NCBI RefSeq assembly: GCF_015206995.1
Contig: NZ_JADEXR010000018.1
Coordinates: 1-64,000 of the forward strand
Origin: an aff. Roholtiella sp. LEGE 12411
GTDB taxonomy: Bacteria; Cyanobacteriota; Cyanobacteriia; Cyanobacteriales; Nostocaceae
DNA length: 64,000 bases
Direction of reading: 5' to 3'
The first letter of the stretch is position 1. Every line of letters begins with the position of its first letter. Position numbers and translations under genes: made by a program. Shown here in pieces: positions 52,340 to 60,314 of the stretch. The notes under the pieces were generated by a model, which was not told the DNA's origin, made no database searches, and saw only the letters and a list, made by a program, of their open reading frames with translations.

Positions 52340-53446
52340 ATGCCGTTGAATAAGCTTGTCAAAGTTTTTTACTGCTGCTCCGACTCTGTTCAAGATGAAC
52401 AAATGCGGCAAAAATTAGAGAATCATCTCAAAGATTTGGAGCGACAGCGTGTGATTACTAAGTGGCATAGAGGTATGATTAGCCCTGGAAGAGAATGGGA
52501 AGTAGAGATTGATACGCAATTGAAAACGGCTGATATAATTTTAGTGCTAATTAGTTCGGATTTTATGGCTTGCGATTATCATTGGGAAGTTGTGATAAAA
52601 CAGGCTATGCAACGCCATAGGACTAGACAGGCACGGGTTATCCCTATTCTCCTTCGCCCCGTGCTTAATACTTGGAAAGTTGCATTAGATAATCTCACTG
52701 CCTTACCAGAAGGTGAGAGAGCTGTTACTTGTTGGAATCCGTATGATAATGCTTTTGCCAATATTGCTCAAGGTATAAAGAAAGTAGCCGAGGAACTTAC
52801 CGATCCTACCTTCCATATTAAAAAATATTCTCAGCAGACCAGAGAAGTTGTAATACCTGTTCTAAAGGCTGCTGGGAATGCTTTGATATACATAATAAGA
52901 GAAACCTTTTTGTACTTATTTCAACCATCAAGAACTCGTCGGCATCGTAGAGTAAGCAAGATTCCCATAAGACTACTTGTTTTAATTGCAGTATGTGGAA
53001 TGTTTATACGCTTATTTTTTCAACAATCTAATCTGTCAGGAATTTCTTCATCAAACATCCCTGAAAGTTTTTTATCAAAACCTAATTCTACTTTAGATTC
53101 AACACAAAAAGTAAATTATACGGGATGGATATGGTTAGGCATAATTAAAAATAGTTCCGGTAGTTTATCTGTTGGAAAACCACTAATTGTTAAACAAGAA
53201 AATATTGAAGAATATCCTAGTATTGATCCTCCTGTTGTTCCATCACCAGGAGCAATAGTAACCCTTAAATACATTGTAAATTTAAGAAAAGAAAAATCTT
53301 TTGCTTCGGAGATACTTAATGAACTGCAACGAGGAGAGAAACTAGTCATACTTAAAATAGAGCCAATAGCAAAGCCTACTAGTAATTCAGCCTATATTAA
53401 ATTGAGGGCACAAGTTCGTAAATGTAATCACACTTGTGATAAGTAA
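52340..53446 (+). CDS. TIR-domain membrane protein with C-terminal SH3-like domain; catalytic Glu apparently missing
   Basis: The 368-residue protein starts with a TIR domain (residues 5-150: KVFYCCSDSVQDEQMRQKLE, GREWEVEIDTQLKTADIILV, LISSDFMACDYHWEVVIKQA). One membrane helix follows (RLLVLIAVCGMFIRLFF, about 211-227), then a linker and an SH3b-like end (GAIVTLKYIVNLRKEKSFAS, about 304-358). Aligned with the upstream TIR, YCWDVEVKRAM corresponds to YHWEVVIKQAM, so the catalytic E176 is Val85 here. It may be a sensor or inhibitory TIR whose SH3 part lies outside the cytoplasm. It starts 115 bp after the previous gene and has an AGGT site. Confidence 0.78.
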   Translation: MPLNKLVKVFYCCSDSVQDEQMRQKLENHLKDLERQRVITKWHRGMISPGREWEVEIDTQLKTADIILVLISSDFMACDYHWEVVIKQAMQRHRTRQARVIPILLRPVLNTWKVALDNLTALPEGERAVTCWNPYDNAFANIAQGIKKVAEELTDPTFHIKKYSQQTREVVIPVLKAAGNALIYIIRETFLYLFQPSRTRRHRRVSKIPIRLLVLIAVCGMFIRLFFQQSNLSGISSSNIPESFLSKPNSTLDSTQKVNYTGWIWLGIIKNSSGSLSVGKPLIVKQENIEEYPSIDPPVVPSPGAIVTLKYIVNLRKEKSFASEILNELQRGEKLVILKIEPIAKPTSNSAYIKLRAQVRKCNHTCDK

Positions 53447-53593
53447 CAATTAGGGTGCTATCGAATATTGCTGTTTATTCGTTATAATTGCACTCTTGTA
53501 CAATAACCAAGTGCGATTTTGGCAATTTTTGCGTAAGTCGTGAAAGTCTAAGAGATTAACCAAGCTTAGAGAGCGATCGCACGTTAAAATCTC

Positions 53594-54631
53594 TTACGGA
53601 AAAATGTGGACAGCATTACCGACTATGGATATCTGCACTCGTGTACCTACAGATAATGCCACATCAGTCGTCGTCCGCGCATGGAGTTCTTTACCAGAGG
53701 GAGTTTGCAAACAATATTGGTACTCGCGTCCTAAAAAGCGGCGGGTGCGGATGACTACGGGTGCATTATTGGTTGGTTTTAAAATAAAGTCTTCTTGGCG
53801 GATCATGATTTCGCCAGTATCGTGGGTGTGGTTAGCTGTTAGCTCAAAACTACCAACTTCTGTTTCCCATAAATTACCTTGACGGCGAGCGGGGAGGAAA
53901 TTAGCTTGAGTGACAAATTCCGCCACGAATCTTGATGCTGGGTGAGTATAGATTTCTTCTGGTGTGCCTATTTGTTCTAAATGTCCTTGTCGCATCACAC
54001 CCACTATATCCGAAATAGCTAGCGCTTCTTCTTGATCGTGGGTAACAAAAATTGCTGAAGTACCTGCTGCTTTGAGAATGTCTCGGACTTCTTCGCGCAA
54101 CTGCAACCTCACTTGGATATCAAGATTGCTTAAAGGTTCATCCAAGAGCATGAGTTGAGGTTGGGGTGCTAGGGCGCGGGCGAGAGCAACCCGCTGCTGC
54201 TGTCCTCCAGAAAGTTCGTAGGGATAACGTTTTTCTAAGCCTTCAAGTCTCACTAGAGCAATGGCTTCGGTTGCACGTTTTTGTATTTGCTGTTTAGTGA
54301 AATGTTTCAACCCAAAAGCCACATTTTCTGACACATTTAGATGAGGAAACAGTGCATAATCTTGAAAAACGATGCCGATGTCGCGCTGTTCTGTAGGGAT
54401 GTAAGTAAAGGCATCGCAAACTATCTGTCTACCAATTTTAATTTCTCCTGTTTGCAGCCGCTCAAAACCAGCAATCAATCGCAACAGCGTAGTTTTACCG
54501 CAACCAGATGGGCCAAGCAATCCCAATACATGTCCTTGTTGCAACGTCAAAGATACCTTATCTACAGCGGCAGAGGCATTTTCTAAAAACCGCTTGGTGA
54601 CATTCTGTAACTGTAGAATTGCTTGTTGCAT
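53594..54631 (-). CDS. futC: Fe(III) ABC transporter ATP-binding protein (FutC/FbpC-like)
   Basis: The 345-residue ATPase has Walker A GPSGCGKTT, signature ELSGGQQQRVALARALAPQP and Walker B LMLLDEPLSNLD, plus a C-terminal TOBE-like regulatory domain (about 270-345). It is the last gene of a futA-futB-futC operon, 21 bp after the permease gene. It powers ferric ion import into the cytoplasm. Confidence 0.9.
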   Translation of the reverse strand: MQQAILQLQNVTKRFLENASAAVDKVSLTLQQGHVLGLLGPSGCGKTTLLRLIAGFERLQTGEIKIGRQIVCDAFTYIPTEQRDIGIVFQDYALFPHLNVSENVAFGLKHFTKQQIQKRATEAIALVRLEGLEKRYPYELSGGQQQRVALARALAPQPQLMLLDEPLSNLDIQVRLQLREEVRDILKAAGTSAIFVTHDQEEALAISDIVGVMRQGHLEQIGTPEEIYTHPASRFVAEFVTQANFLPARRQGNLWETEVGSFELTANHTHDTGEIMIRQEDFILKPTNNAPVVIRTRRFLGREYQYCLQTPSGKELHARTTTDVALSVGTRVQISIVGNAVHIFP

Positions 54632-54652
54632 AAGTAGATAAAAGGGGGTGGC

Positions 54653-56281
54653 TTAAAACTTTGTTTGTGCTTGGGTTTTATTTATTACTTTCTCTTTTTT
54701 GACGTTTTCTTGGGATAGCACCAATAAAGTTGAACCCATAGAAACCAATAACATAGCTAGTGAAGCAGCCGCAGCATCGGCAAAATCAACATTTTCTGTG
54801 GCTTGCCAAATTTGTACTGCTAAAGTACTAAAACCTATGGGTGCTAGCAGCATAGTTGCAGGTAGTTCTTTAATCGCTGTCAGAAACACCAACACTGCAC
54901 CACTCAATACACCAGATTGTACTAGAGGTAAGGTAATTTCTCTTAAAGTTTGCCAAGCTGTCCTACCTAAGCTGCGTGCTGATTCTTCTATTTGGGGATT
55001 TACTTGTAAAAGACAACTGCGTACTGTTCCTAAGGATTGCGGTAAAAATAAAACTAAATATGCAAATATCAGCATTGGTAAAGTTTGGTACAGTGCTGGC
55101 AGATAATTTGCCCCAAAAAATACCAGGGATAAGGCAACAACAATTCCTGGTACACCAAACCCGATGTAAGAGCAGCGTTCAATAATGGCGGTGATTTTAC
55201 TTGGAAAACGTACTGATAAAATTGCGACTGGTAGGGCAAAAATAGTAATAGCCAAAGCCGCTAGTCCAGATGCCCCAACTGAGTTGAGAATGCTAGGTAG
55301 CAAATTAGGAAAGTTGTAGCCATTGCTGAGTCCGCGAATTAGCCAAAATAGGGTAATGCCCACTGGTAGCAGCACACCCAAGCTAGTAATGCTTAGACAA
55401 AAGCCGAGAGCGGGCCATTTCCAAATTCCCAACTTGACAATTTTTGGTGGACGTAGGGAAGCAGAACCACGACTATAATAAGCAGCACGCGATCGCATTC
55501 GATATTCTAGCCATAAAATTAGCAGCACCAGTGTCACCAACATTAAAGATAAAGCTGCGGCTGAGTTACGGTTAAAACTAGCTTTGTATTGCAAAAAAAT
55601 TGCCCTTGTAAAAGCATCAAACCGCATCAATGAGGGTGTACCAAAGTCGCGCAAAGCGTACAAAGCTACTAATAATCCACCTGCAATTATCGATGGTTTC
55701 AACTGTGGCAAAACCACCCGTAAAAAGGTTTCTCTACCGCCATAACCCAAACTGCGGGCAGCTTCCTCTAAGGATGGATCTATACCTTGTAAGCCAGAGC
55801 GTACACTCAACAGCATATAAGGATAGGTAAACAAAGTGATTGCCAAAACTGTCCCAGGAAAACCATAAATGGAAGGTAGTTCTTCTACCCCCAAAGGTTG
55901 AAGCAACAACTGCAAAAAGCTACCCCGTGGTGCTAAAGTCGCAATTAGGGCAAAACTGCCTACATAGCTAGGAACTGCTAAGGGCAATGTTGTCGCCACT
56001 AACCAAAAGCGTCGTCCTGGTAAGTCTGTCCGTACGGTTAAAAATGCTAACGGTACGGCAATTAGTGTTGAAAATAACGTTACTGTTGCTGCCATCACCG
56101 CACTGTTGAAAAAAATCATGAGATTGCGAGGACGAGAAATCAATTCCCAGAACTCTTCCCCGCCAATACCCATCGTGCGGATGACTAAGTATAGTAATGG
56201 CAGAGCAATGGCAATTGCTACTACTGCTGCCGCTAAGGTGAGAAATAATGGAGGACGAACCGATTTCAACTGCTTGCTCAA
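54653..56281 (-). CDS. futB: Fe(III) ABC transporter permease (FutB/FbpB-like, fused halves)
   Basis: The 542-residue membrane protein contains two homologous permease halves with about 12 helices. Each has an EAA loop: EEAARSLGYGGRETFLRVVL in the first and EESARSLGRTAWQTLREITL in the second. This two-in-one form is usual for FbpB-type ferric permeases. It seems to start at a TTG (56281) giving MSKQLKSVRPPLFLTLAAAV; no better start is visible upstream. It lies between the binding protein and ATPase genes. Confidence 0.9.
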   Translation of the reverse strand: MSKQLKSVRPPLFLTLAAAVVAIAIALPLLYLVIRTMGIGGEEFWELISRPRNLMIFFNSAVMAATVTLFSTLIAVPLAFLTVRTDLPGRRFWLVATTLPLAVPSYVGSFALIATLAPRGSFLQLLLQPLGVEELPSIYGFPGTVLAITLFTYPYMLLSVRSGLQGIDPSLEEAARSLGYGGRETFLRVVLPQLKPSIIAGGLLVALYALRDFGTPSLMRFDAFTRAIFLQYKASFNRNSAAALSLMLVTLVLLILWLEYRMRSRAAYYSRGSASLRPPKIVKLGIWKWPALGFCLSITSLGVLLPVGITLFWLIRGLSNGYNFPNLLPSILNSVGASGLAALAITIFALPVAILSVRFPSKITAIIERCSYIGFGVPGIVVALSLVFFGANYLPALYQTLPMLIFAYLVLFLPQSLGTVRSCLLQVNPQIEESARSLGRTAWQTLREITLPLVQSGVLSGAVLVFLTAIKELPATMLLAPIGFSTLAVQIWQATENVDFADAAAASLAMLLVSMGSTLLVLSQENVKKEKVINKTQAQTKF

Positions 56282-56319
56282 AAAATTTCTTTTTTTCCTG
56301 CCTTAATAGATGACTCTCA

Positions 56320-57399
56320 TCAAATAACTTGTGTTTGCTGCAAAAGCTTGAGTGTTGCCTCCAAATCGCTGAGGTTACTCAAGTCAATTTTTTTACCTTG
56401 TTTTTGAATTTGTTGGAGAGATTTTAATTGACCTTGAGGGGCAACTTTTGAAGTTAGAGGATATTCATAAGTCTTATTAGCAAAATAGTTTTGGGCAGTT
56501 TCATTTAACATGAATTCTACAAACTTTTGGGCAATGTTGGGATGTTTGGCACTGTTCAAAATCGCTACGCCTGCTACATTTACCAACGAACCAAGATCAT
56601 TCGTAAAATGATGTGCCACTGGAACTTGCGGATTTTTTTGTTTGAATTGTTCTAAATAATAATGATTAACAAATCCTACAGCAATTTCGCCACGGGAGAG
56701 AGCTTCTACTATTGATGTGTTATTAGAATAAACTTTGGCGTTGTTAGCTTTAATACCTTCTAACCACTGCTTAGCTTTCTCTTCTCCTTCTATAACCCGC
56801 AAGGCTGTAACAAAAGATTGAAACGAACCATTTGTGGGTGCCCAGCCAATTCTTCCTTTCCATTTGGGTTCAGTAAAGCCAAAGATAGACGCTGGTAATT
56901 CCCCTGGCTTTACTAATTTAGTGTTGTAGTCTACTGTACGAACTCTGCCACTAATACCTAGCCATTTCCCGTCTGGTGAACGATAGGCACTATCTACTTG
57001 ATTCAGAAGAGACGTAGGTAACGATACTGCTTTATTTGCTTTTTCAATAGCTCCGAGTGCGCCCGCATCTTGGGCAAAGAAGACATCTGCGGGACTGTTT
57101 GCTCCCTCTTCCAAAATCGCTGATGCTAACTCAGCGGTATCGCCATAGCGGACTTGTACCTTAGCGCCAGTTTGTTGCTCAAACTGCTTAATTAGCCCCC
57201 CGACAAGTTTTTCGTTACGTCCTGAGTAAACGACTAGCTCTTTTTCGATTTCACCGCTAGCAGTCGTACCAGCTGGTGTAGTCTGTAATGAGGGCGATTC
57301 GGTAGTATTTGTGGGAGTTTGATTAGGATTACAAGCGATCGCTAACCCACCACTAACAGTTGCTAGTCCCACTAAATAGACAAATTCGCGACGCTTCAT
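56320..57399 (-). CDS. futA: Fe(III)-binding periplasmic protein (FutA/FbpA-like)
   Basis: The 359-residue protein begins MKRREFVYLVGLATVSGGLA with a twin-arginine-like RR and a lipobox (LAIAC, Cys23), so it is likely exported folded and anchored as a lipoprotein. The binding-protein fold shows VVYSGRNEKLVGGLIKQFE, TGAKVQVRYGDTAELASAI and AVGFVNHYYLEQF with the adjacent tyrosines used for ferric ion binding. AGGAAGG precedes the ATG. It is the first gene of futABC. Confidence 0.9.
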   Translation of the reverse strand: MKRREFVYLVGLATVSGGLAIACNPNQTPTNTTESPSLQTTPAGTTASGEIEKELVVYSGRNEKLVGGLIKQFEQQTGAKVQVRYGDTAELASAILEEGANSPADVFFAQDAGALGAIEKANKAVSLPTSLLNQVDSAYRSPDGKWLGISGRVRTVDYNTKLVKPGELPASIFGFTEPKWKGRIGWAPTNGSFQSFVTALRVIEGEEKAKQWLEGIKANNAKVYSNNTSIVEALSRGEIAVGFVNHYYLEQFKQKNPQVPVAHHFTNDLGSLVNVAGVAILNSAKHPNIAQKFVEFMLNETAQNYFANKTYEYPLTSKVAPQGQLKSLQQIQKQGKKIDLSNLSDLEATLKLLQQTQVI

Positions 57400-57448
57400 A
57401 ACCTTCCTCCACTAGAACCAACATTATTGAAGTAATATCTTTATTGAA

Positions 57449-57467
57449 GCTGATTATTATTAATGCA
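57449..57467 (-). promoter_or_regulatory. Weak Fur-box candidate upstream of futA
   Basis: On the minus strand ATTAATAATAATCAGC resembles part of the Fur consensus (GATAATGATAATCATTATC), 50 bp before the futA ATG. The right half matches poorly. Iron control of futABC is expected from other cyanobacteria, but this box is uncertain. Confidence 0.25.
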
Positions 57468-57498
57468 TAGAATTTACATCACCACACACTGAATTATG

Positions 57499-57530
57499 AA
57501 AAACTCCATCCCCTTGTGGATGGAGTTTTT
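57499..57530. terminator. Strong bidirectional terminator-like hairpin upstream of futA
   Basis: AAAAACTCCATCC and GGATGGAGTTTTT make a 13-bp perfect stem with a 6-base loop and U-runs in both directions. It lies 100 bp upstream of the futA start and 316 bp from the next plus-strand gene, so it ends no known gene. It could be a futA leader attenuator or end a small RNA. The bases to its right (57531-57640) are ccccatg-type heptamer repeats. Confidence 0.75.
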
Positions 57531-57851
57531 GGGCATGGGGAACTTGCCCCCCTTTGGGGATAAGGGTCAATGGGGGATGGGGCATGGGAAAGAAGCAACC
57601 AATGCCCCATGCACTATGCCCATAAATCAAAAATCTTGCCTGAAAGCAACTACATACAAATGAGAATTATTGTTGTGTGATGAAATTTTGGTAAGGTTGC
57701 ATTAGTCGTCATCAGGAGAGTAAGAAGTTAAGCGAAATTGACGAAAATGTCTCTGGCTTTGCTTTTAACTCATGTTTAAATATGCAATTAAGTCCACTCC
57801 AAGAGATAGGATTTACTAGAAGAGTAAGATTTTAGGAGTAGACCCCTGTCT

Positions 57852-58466
57852 TTGCAATTTATTACCGTTCCTCCCGCAACTTCTCAGCCACCCGCAGGCT
57901 TAATCGTCACTTTGCATGGTTGGGGTGCAAATGCCCAGGATGTGGCATCTTTATTGCCATTTTTCAACTTGCCAGATTATCAGTTTATGTTTCCTGATGC
58001 GCCTTATCCTCATCCCCATTCTCCTGTAGGTAAGGCGTGGTATGACCTCAGGACGGAAAATATGTATCAAGGCTTAGCAGAAAGTCGGCAACTGTTAATA
58101 GATTGGTTGCAATCTTTAGAGATTAGTACTGGTGTGCCTCTATCGCGCACTATTTTGAGTGGATTTTCACAAGGTGGGGCGATGACTCTAGATGTAGGAT
58201 TAAATTTGCCCCTAGCTGGTTTAGTTGTGATGAGCGGATATTTACATCCTGGTGCAGGAGCAGTAACTCAAAGTAGTATTCCGCCGATTTTAATCGCCCA
58301 TGGAAGATATGATGAAGTTGTACCACTGCAAGCTGCCTTAAAAGCTAGAGAGACTGTGGAATCCCAAGGAGTGGCAGTAGAATACCACGAATTTGACATG
58401 GGGCATGAAATCAGTCCGCAAATGTTAGAGGTGGTACGGAATTTTATCGAGAATGCAATTAACTAG
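57852..58466 (+). CDS. Carboxylesterase / phospholipase family alpha/beta hydrolase (YpfH-like)
   Basis: The 204-residue hydrolase has the oxyanion strand LIVTLHGWGANAQD, the nucleophile elbow GFSQGG with the catalytic serine, the Asp in HGRYDEVVP and the His in MGHEISP. It is cytosolic and of the acyl-protein thioesterase/carboxylesterase type. The frame has no ATG near its start. A TTG at 57852 is given here, but a CTG at 57846 is spaced 7 bases from an AGGAG (57834-57838) and may be the true start, giving M-S-L-Q-F-I. Confidence 0.85.
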   Translation: MQFITVPPATSQPPAGLIVTLHGWGANAQDVASLLPFFNLPDYQFMFPDAPYPHPHSPVGKAWYDLRTENMYQGLAESRQLLIDWLQSLEISTGVPLSRTILSGFSQGGAMTLDVGLNLPLAGLVVMSGYLHPGAGAVTQSSIPPILIAHGRYDEVVPLQAALKARETVESQGVAVEYHEFDMGHEISPQMLEVVRNFIENAIN

Positions 58467-58551
58467 GCAAACGTTACAAATTTTTTATAAATTCTAGTAT
58501 AAATCCTGAAAAATTTCACGAAATCCACGTCTTCTAATGAGTAATATATAT

Positions 58552-58583
58552 TGGGTGGCTGCGTAATAACGCAATTTCACCCA
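58552..58583 (+). other. Hairpin in the leader of the DUF2555 gene
   Basis: TGGGTG (58552-58557) pairs with CACCCA (58578-58583) and the inner GCGT-AATA-ACGC forms a second stem. It ends 39 bp before the ATG, just upstream of the GGAGG ribosome site. It may be a regulatory leader; no known riboswitch class is recognised. Confidence 0.4.
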
Positions 58584-58622
58584 TGCTGAAGGCGAGTGCC
58601 GCATAAGGGAGGGGCAAGCATT

Positions 58623-58835
58623 ATGACAACTCTAAGCATTTCCAAGAAAGAAATTGCTGCCATGACTTCGGCAGAAGTAGAACAGTTGGCTACACGTTTG
58701 GAACTAGATAATTACAGTAATGCTTTTGAGGGTTTGAATGATTGGCATCTACTACGAGCGATCGCATTTCAGCGTCCGGAGTTAGTTGAACCCTATATCT
58801 ATCTCCTAGACTTGGAACCCTACGATGAAGCATAA
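58623..58835 (+). CDS. DUF2555 family small protein
   Basis: The 70-residue acidic protein starting MTTLSISKKEIAAMTSAEVE continues RLELDNYSNAFEGLNDWHLL and ends with YLLDLEPYDEA. This matches the cyanobacteria-specific DUF2555 family. GGAGG 9 bases upstream fixes the start, excluding an earlier in-frame start at 58596. The function is unknown. It precedes coaBC by 68 bp, with heptamer repeats (ttagtag units) between. Confidence 0.8.
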   Translation: MTTLSISKKEIAAMTSAEVEQLATRLELDNYSNAFEGLNDWHLLRAIAFQRPELVEPYIYLLDLEPYDEA

Positions 58836-58903
58836 AGACCTGAGAATTAGTAGTTAGCAGTTAGTATTTTTAACCTTTAACTACTAATCTTAATCTTTTT
58901 GCT

Positions 58904-60133
58904 ATGCCTAATCTCGAATCCAAAAGCAAAAACGAAAACATCAAAAAAAGGGTTCTAATTGGTGTAGGCGGCGGTATCGCCGCCTACAAAGTTTGTGAAC
59001 TGGTTTCGATACTATTTAAAAGTGGGATAGAAGTCCGAGTCATCCTTACCGATTCGGCAAAAAAATTTATCACACCTCTGACTTTAGCAACCCTATCCCG
59101 TCATCCCGCTTACACAGATGATGATTTTTGGCAACCAACTCACTCTCGTCCATTGCATATTGAGTTAGGTGAATGGGCGGATGTGTTGGTAATTGCCCCC
59201 TTAACAGCTAATACACTAGCAAAGTTAGCCTATGGGATGGCTGACAATTTACTTACAAATACTGTGTTGGCTTCTATTTGTCCCGTGGTGTTGGCTCCAG
59301 CAATGAATACGGATATGTGGGAACAAATAGCAGTGCAGCGGAATTGGCAACAGTTATTAACAGATAGTCGATATCATGGTATCGATACAGCGTCGGGGTT
59401 ATTGGCGTGCGATCGCGTCGGTGCTGGTAGGATGGCAGAACCCCCAGAAATTTTGGTTTACATCCAATCGTTGTTGCACACTCAAGGCAAACGAGATTTA
59501 GCAGGTAAACGAGTATTAATTAGTGCTGGGGGAACGCGAGAGTATCTTGACCCAGTGAGGTTTATTGGCAATCCTGCCACAGGTAAAATGGGATTGGCTT
59601 TAGCGCAAGCTGCACTCCACCGAGGCGCAAGTGTCACTTTGGTACATGGGCCAGCTCATTGGGATGTACCATTGGGAGTGCAAGCAATTCCCGTCGTTAG
59701 TGCCGAGCAAATGCAGCAAGTTATGCTAGAGTATTTAGCCAACGCTGATGTCATTGTGATGTCGGCAGCGGTGGCAGATGTGAAGCCAAAAGATTATAGT
59801 ACAAAGAAATTGCCCAAGCGATCGCTCCCCCAAGCCCTACCCCTGGAACCTGTGCCGGATATCGTCGCCCAATTGGCACAACTCAAGCAACCGCATCAGA
59901 TATTAATTGGGTTTGCAGCACAGACTGGGGATATTATCACACCTGCGTGGGAAAAGTTACAAAGGAAAAAATTGGATGCGATTGTTGCCAATCCCATCGA
60001 TCAACCTGATAGCGGTTTTGGCAGTGATTATAATCAAGCAATATTTTTAGACAAGCAAGGGTGTCAGACTGCGATCGCACCTTGTTCTAAATTGGAAATG
60101 GCGCATCAATTATTTGATTTTGTGATCAATTAG
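58904..60133 (+). CDS. coaBC: Bifunctional phosphopantothenoylcysteine decarboxylase / phosphopantothenate-cysteine ligase CoaBC
   Basis: CoaBC performs two steps of coenzyme A synthesis. The N-terminal flavin-dependent CoaC domain has [38 protein letters not shown], the PAMN motif in [10 protein letters not shown] and [13 protein letters not shown] with the catalytic Cys. The C-terminal CoaB domain has [30 protein letters not shown] and VGFAAQTGD-like sequence (GFAAQTGDI). The 409-residue length is typical. Confidence 0.95.
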   Translation: MPNLESKSKNENIKKRVLIGVGGGIAAYKVCELVSILFKSGIEVRVILTDSAKKFITPLTLATLSRHPAYTDDDFWQPTHSRPLHIELGEWADVLVIAPLTANTLAKLAYGMADNLLTNTVLASICPVVLAPAMNTDMWEQIAVQRNWQQLLTDSRYHGIDTASGLLACDRVGAGRMAEPPEILVYIQSLLHTQGKRDLAGKRVLISAGGTREYLDPVRFIGNPATGKMGLALAQAALHRGASVTLVHGPAHWDVPLGVQAIPVVSAEQMQQVMLEYLANADVIVMSAAVADVKPKDYSTKKLPKRSLPQALPLEPVPDIVAQLAQLKQPHQILIGFAAQTGDIITPAWEKLQRKKLDAIVANPIDQPDSGFGSDYNQAIFLDKQGCQTAIAPCSKLEMAHQLFDFVIN

Positions 60134-60314
60134 CATCTCTCAACAAACTTCTACAATCAAATCCTTTGGGAGTTTGCTACAACAAAGTAACCGTCGCACT
60201 TACCCACCCTCAAAGCTGCATAATTTGGGCAGACTACAGATGGCGTTATAGATTATTAATGTATCTGCAATACCGGACTTGTTCTGGTTTAGTCTCAATA
60301 GCAAAGGTTTGGAG

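Noticed and set aside
58552-58622. Glutamine riboswitch (downstream-peptide motif) before the DUF2555 gene
   Set aside because: The conserved core words of that class are absent; only generic stems are seen.
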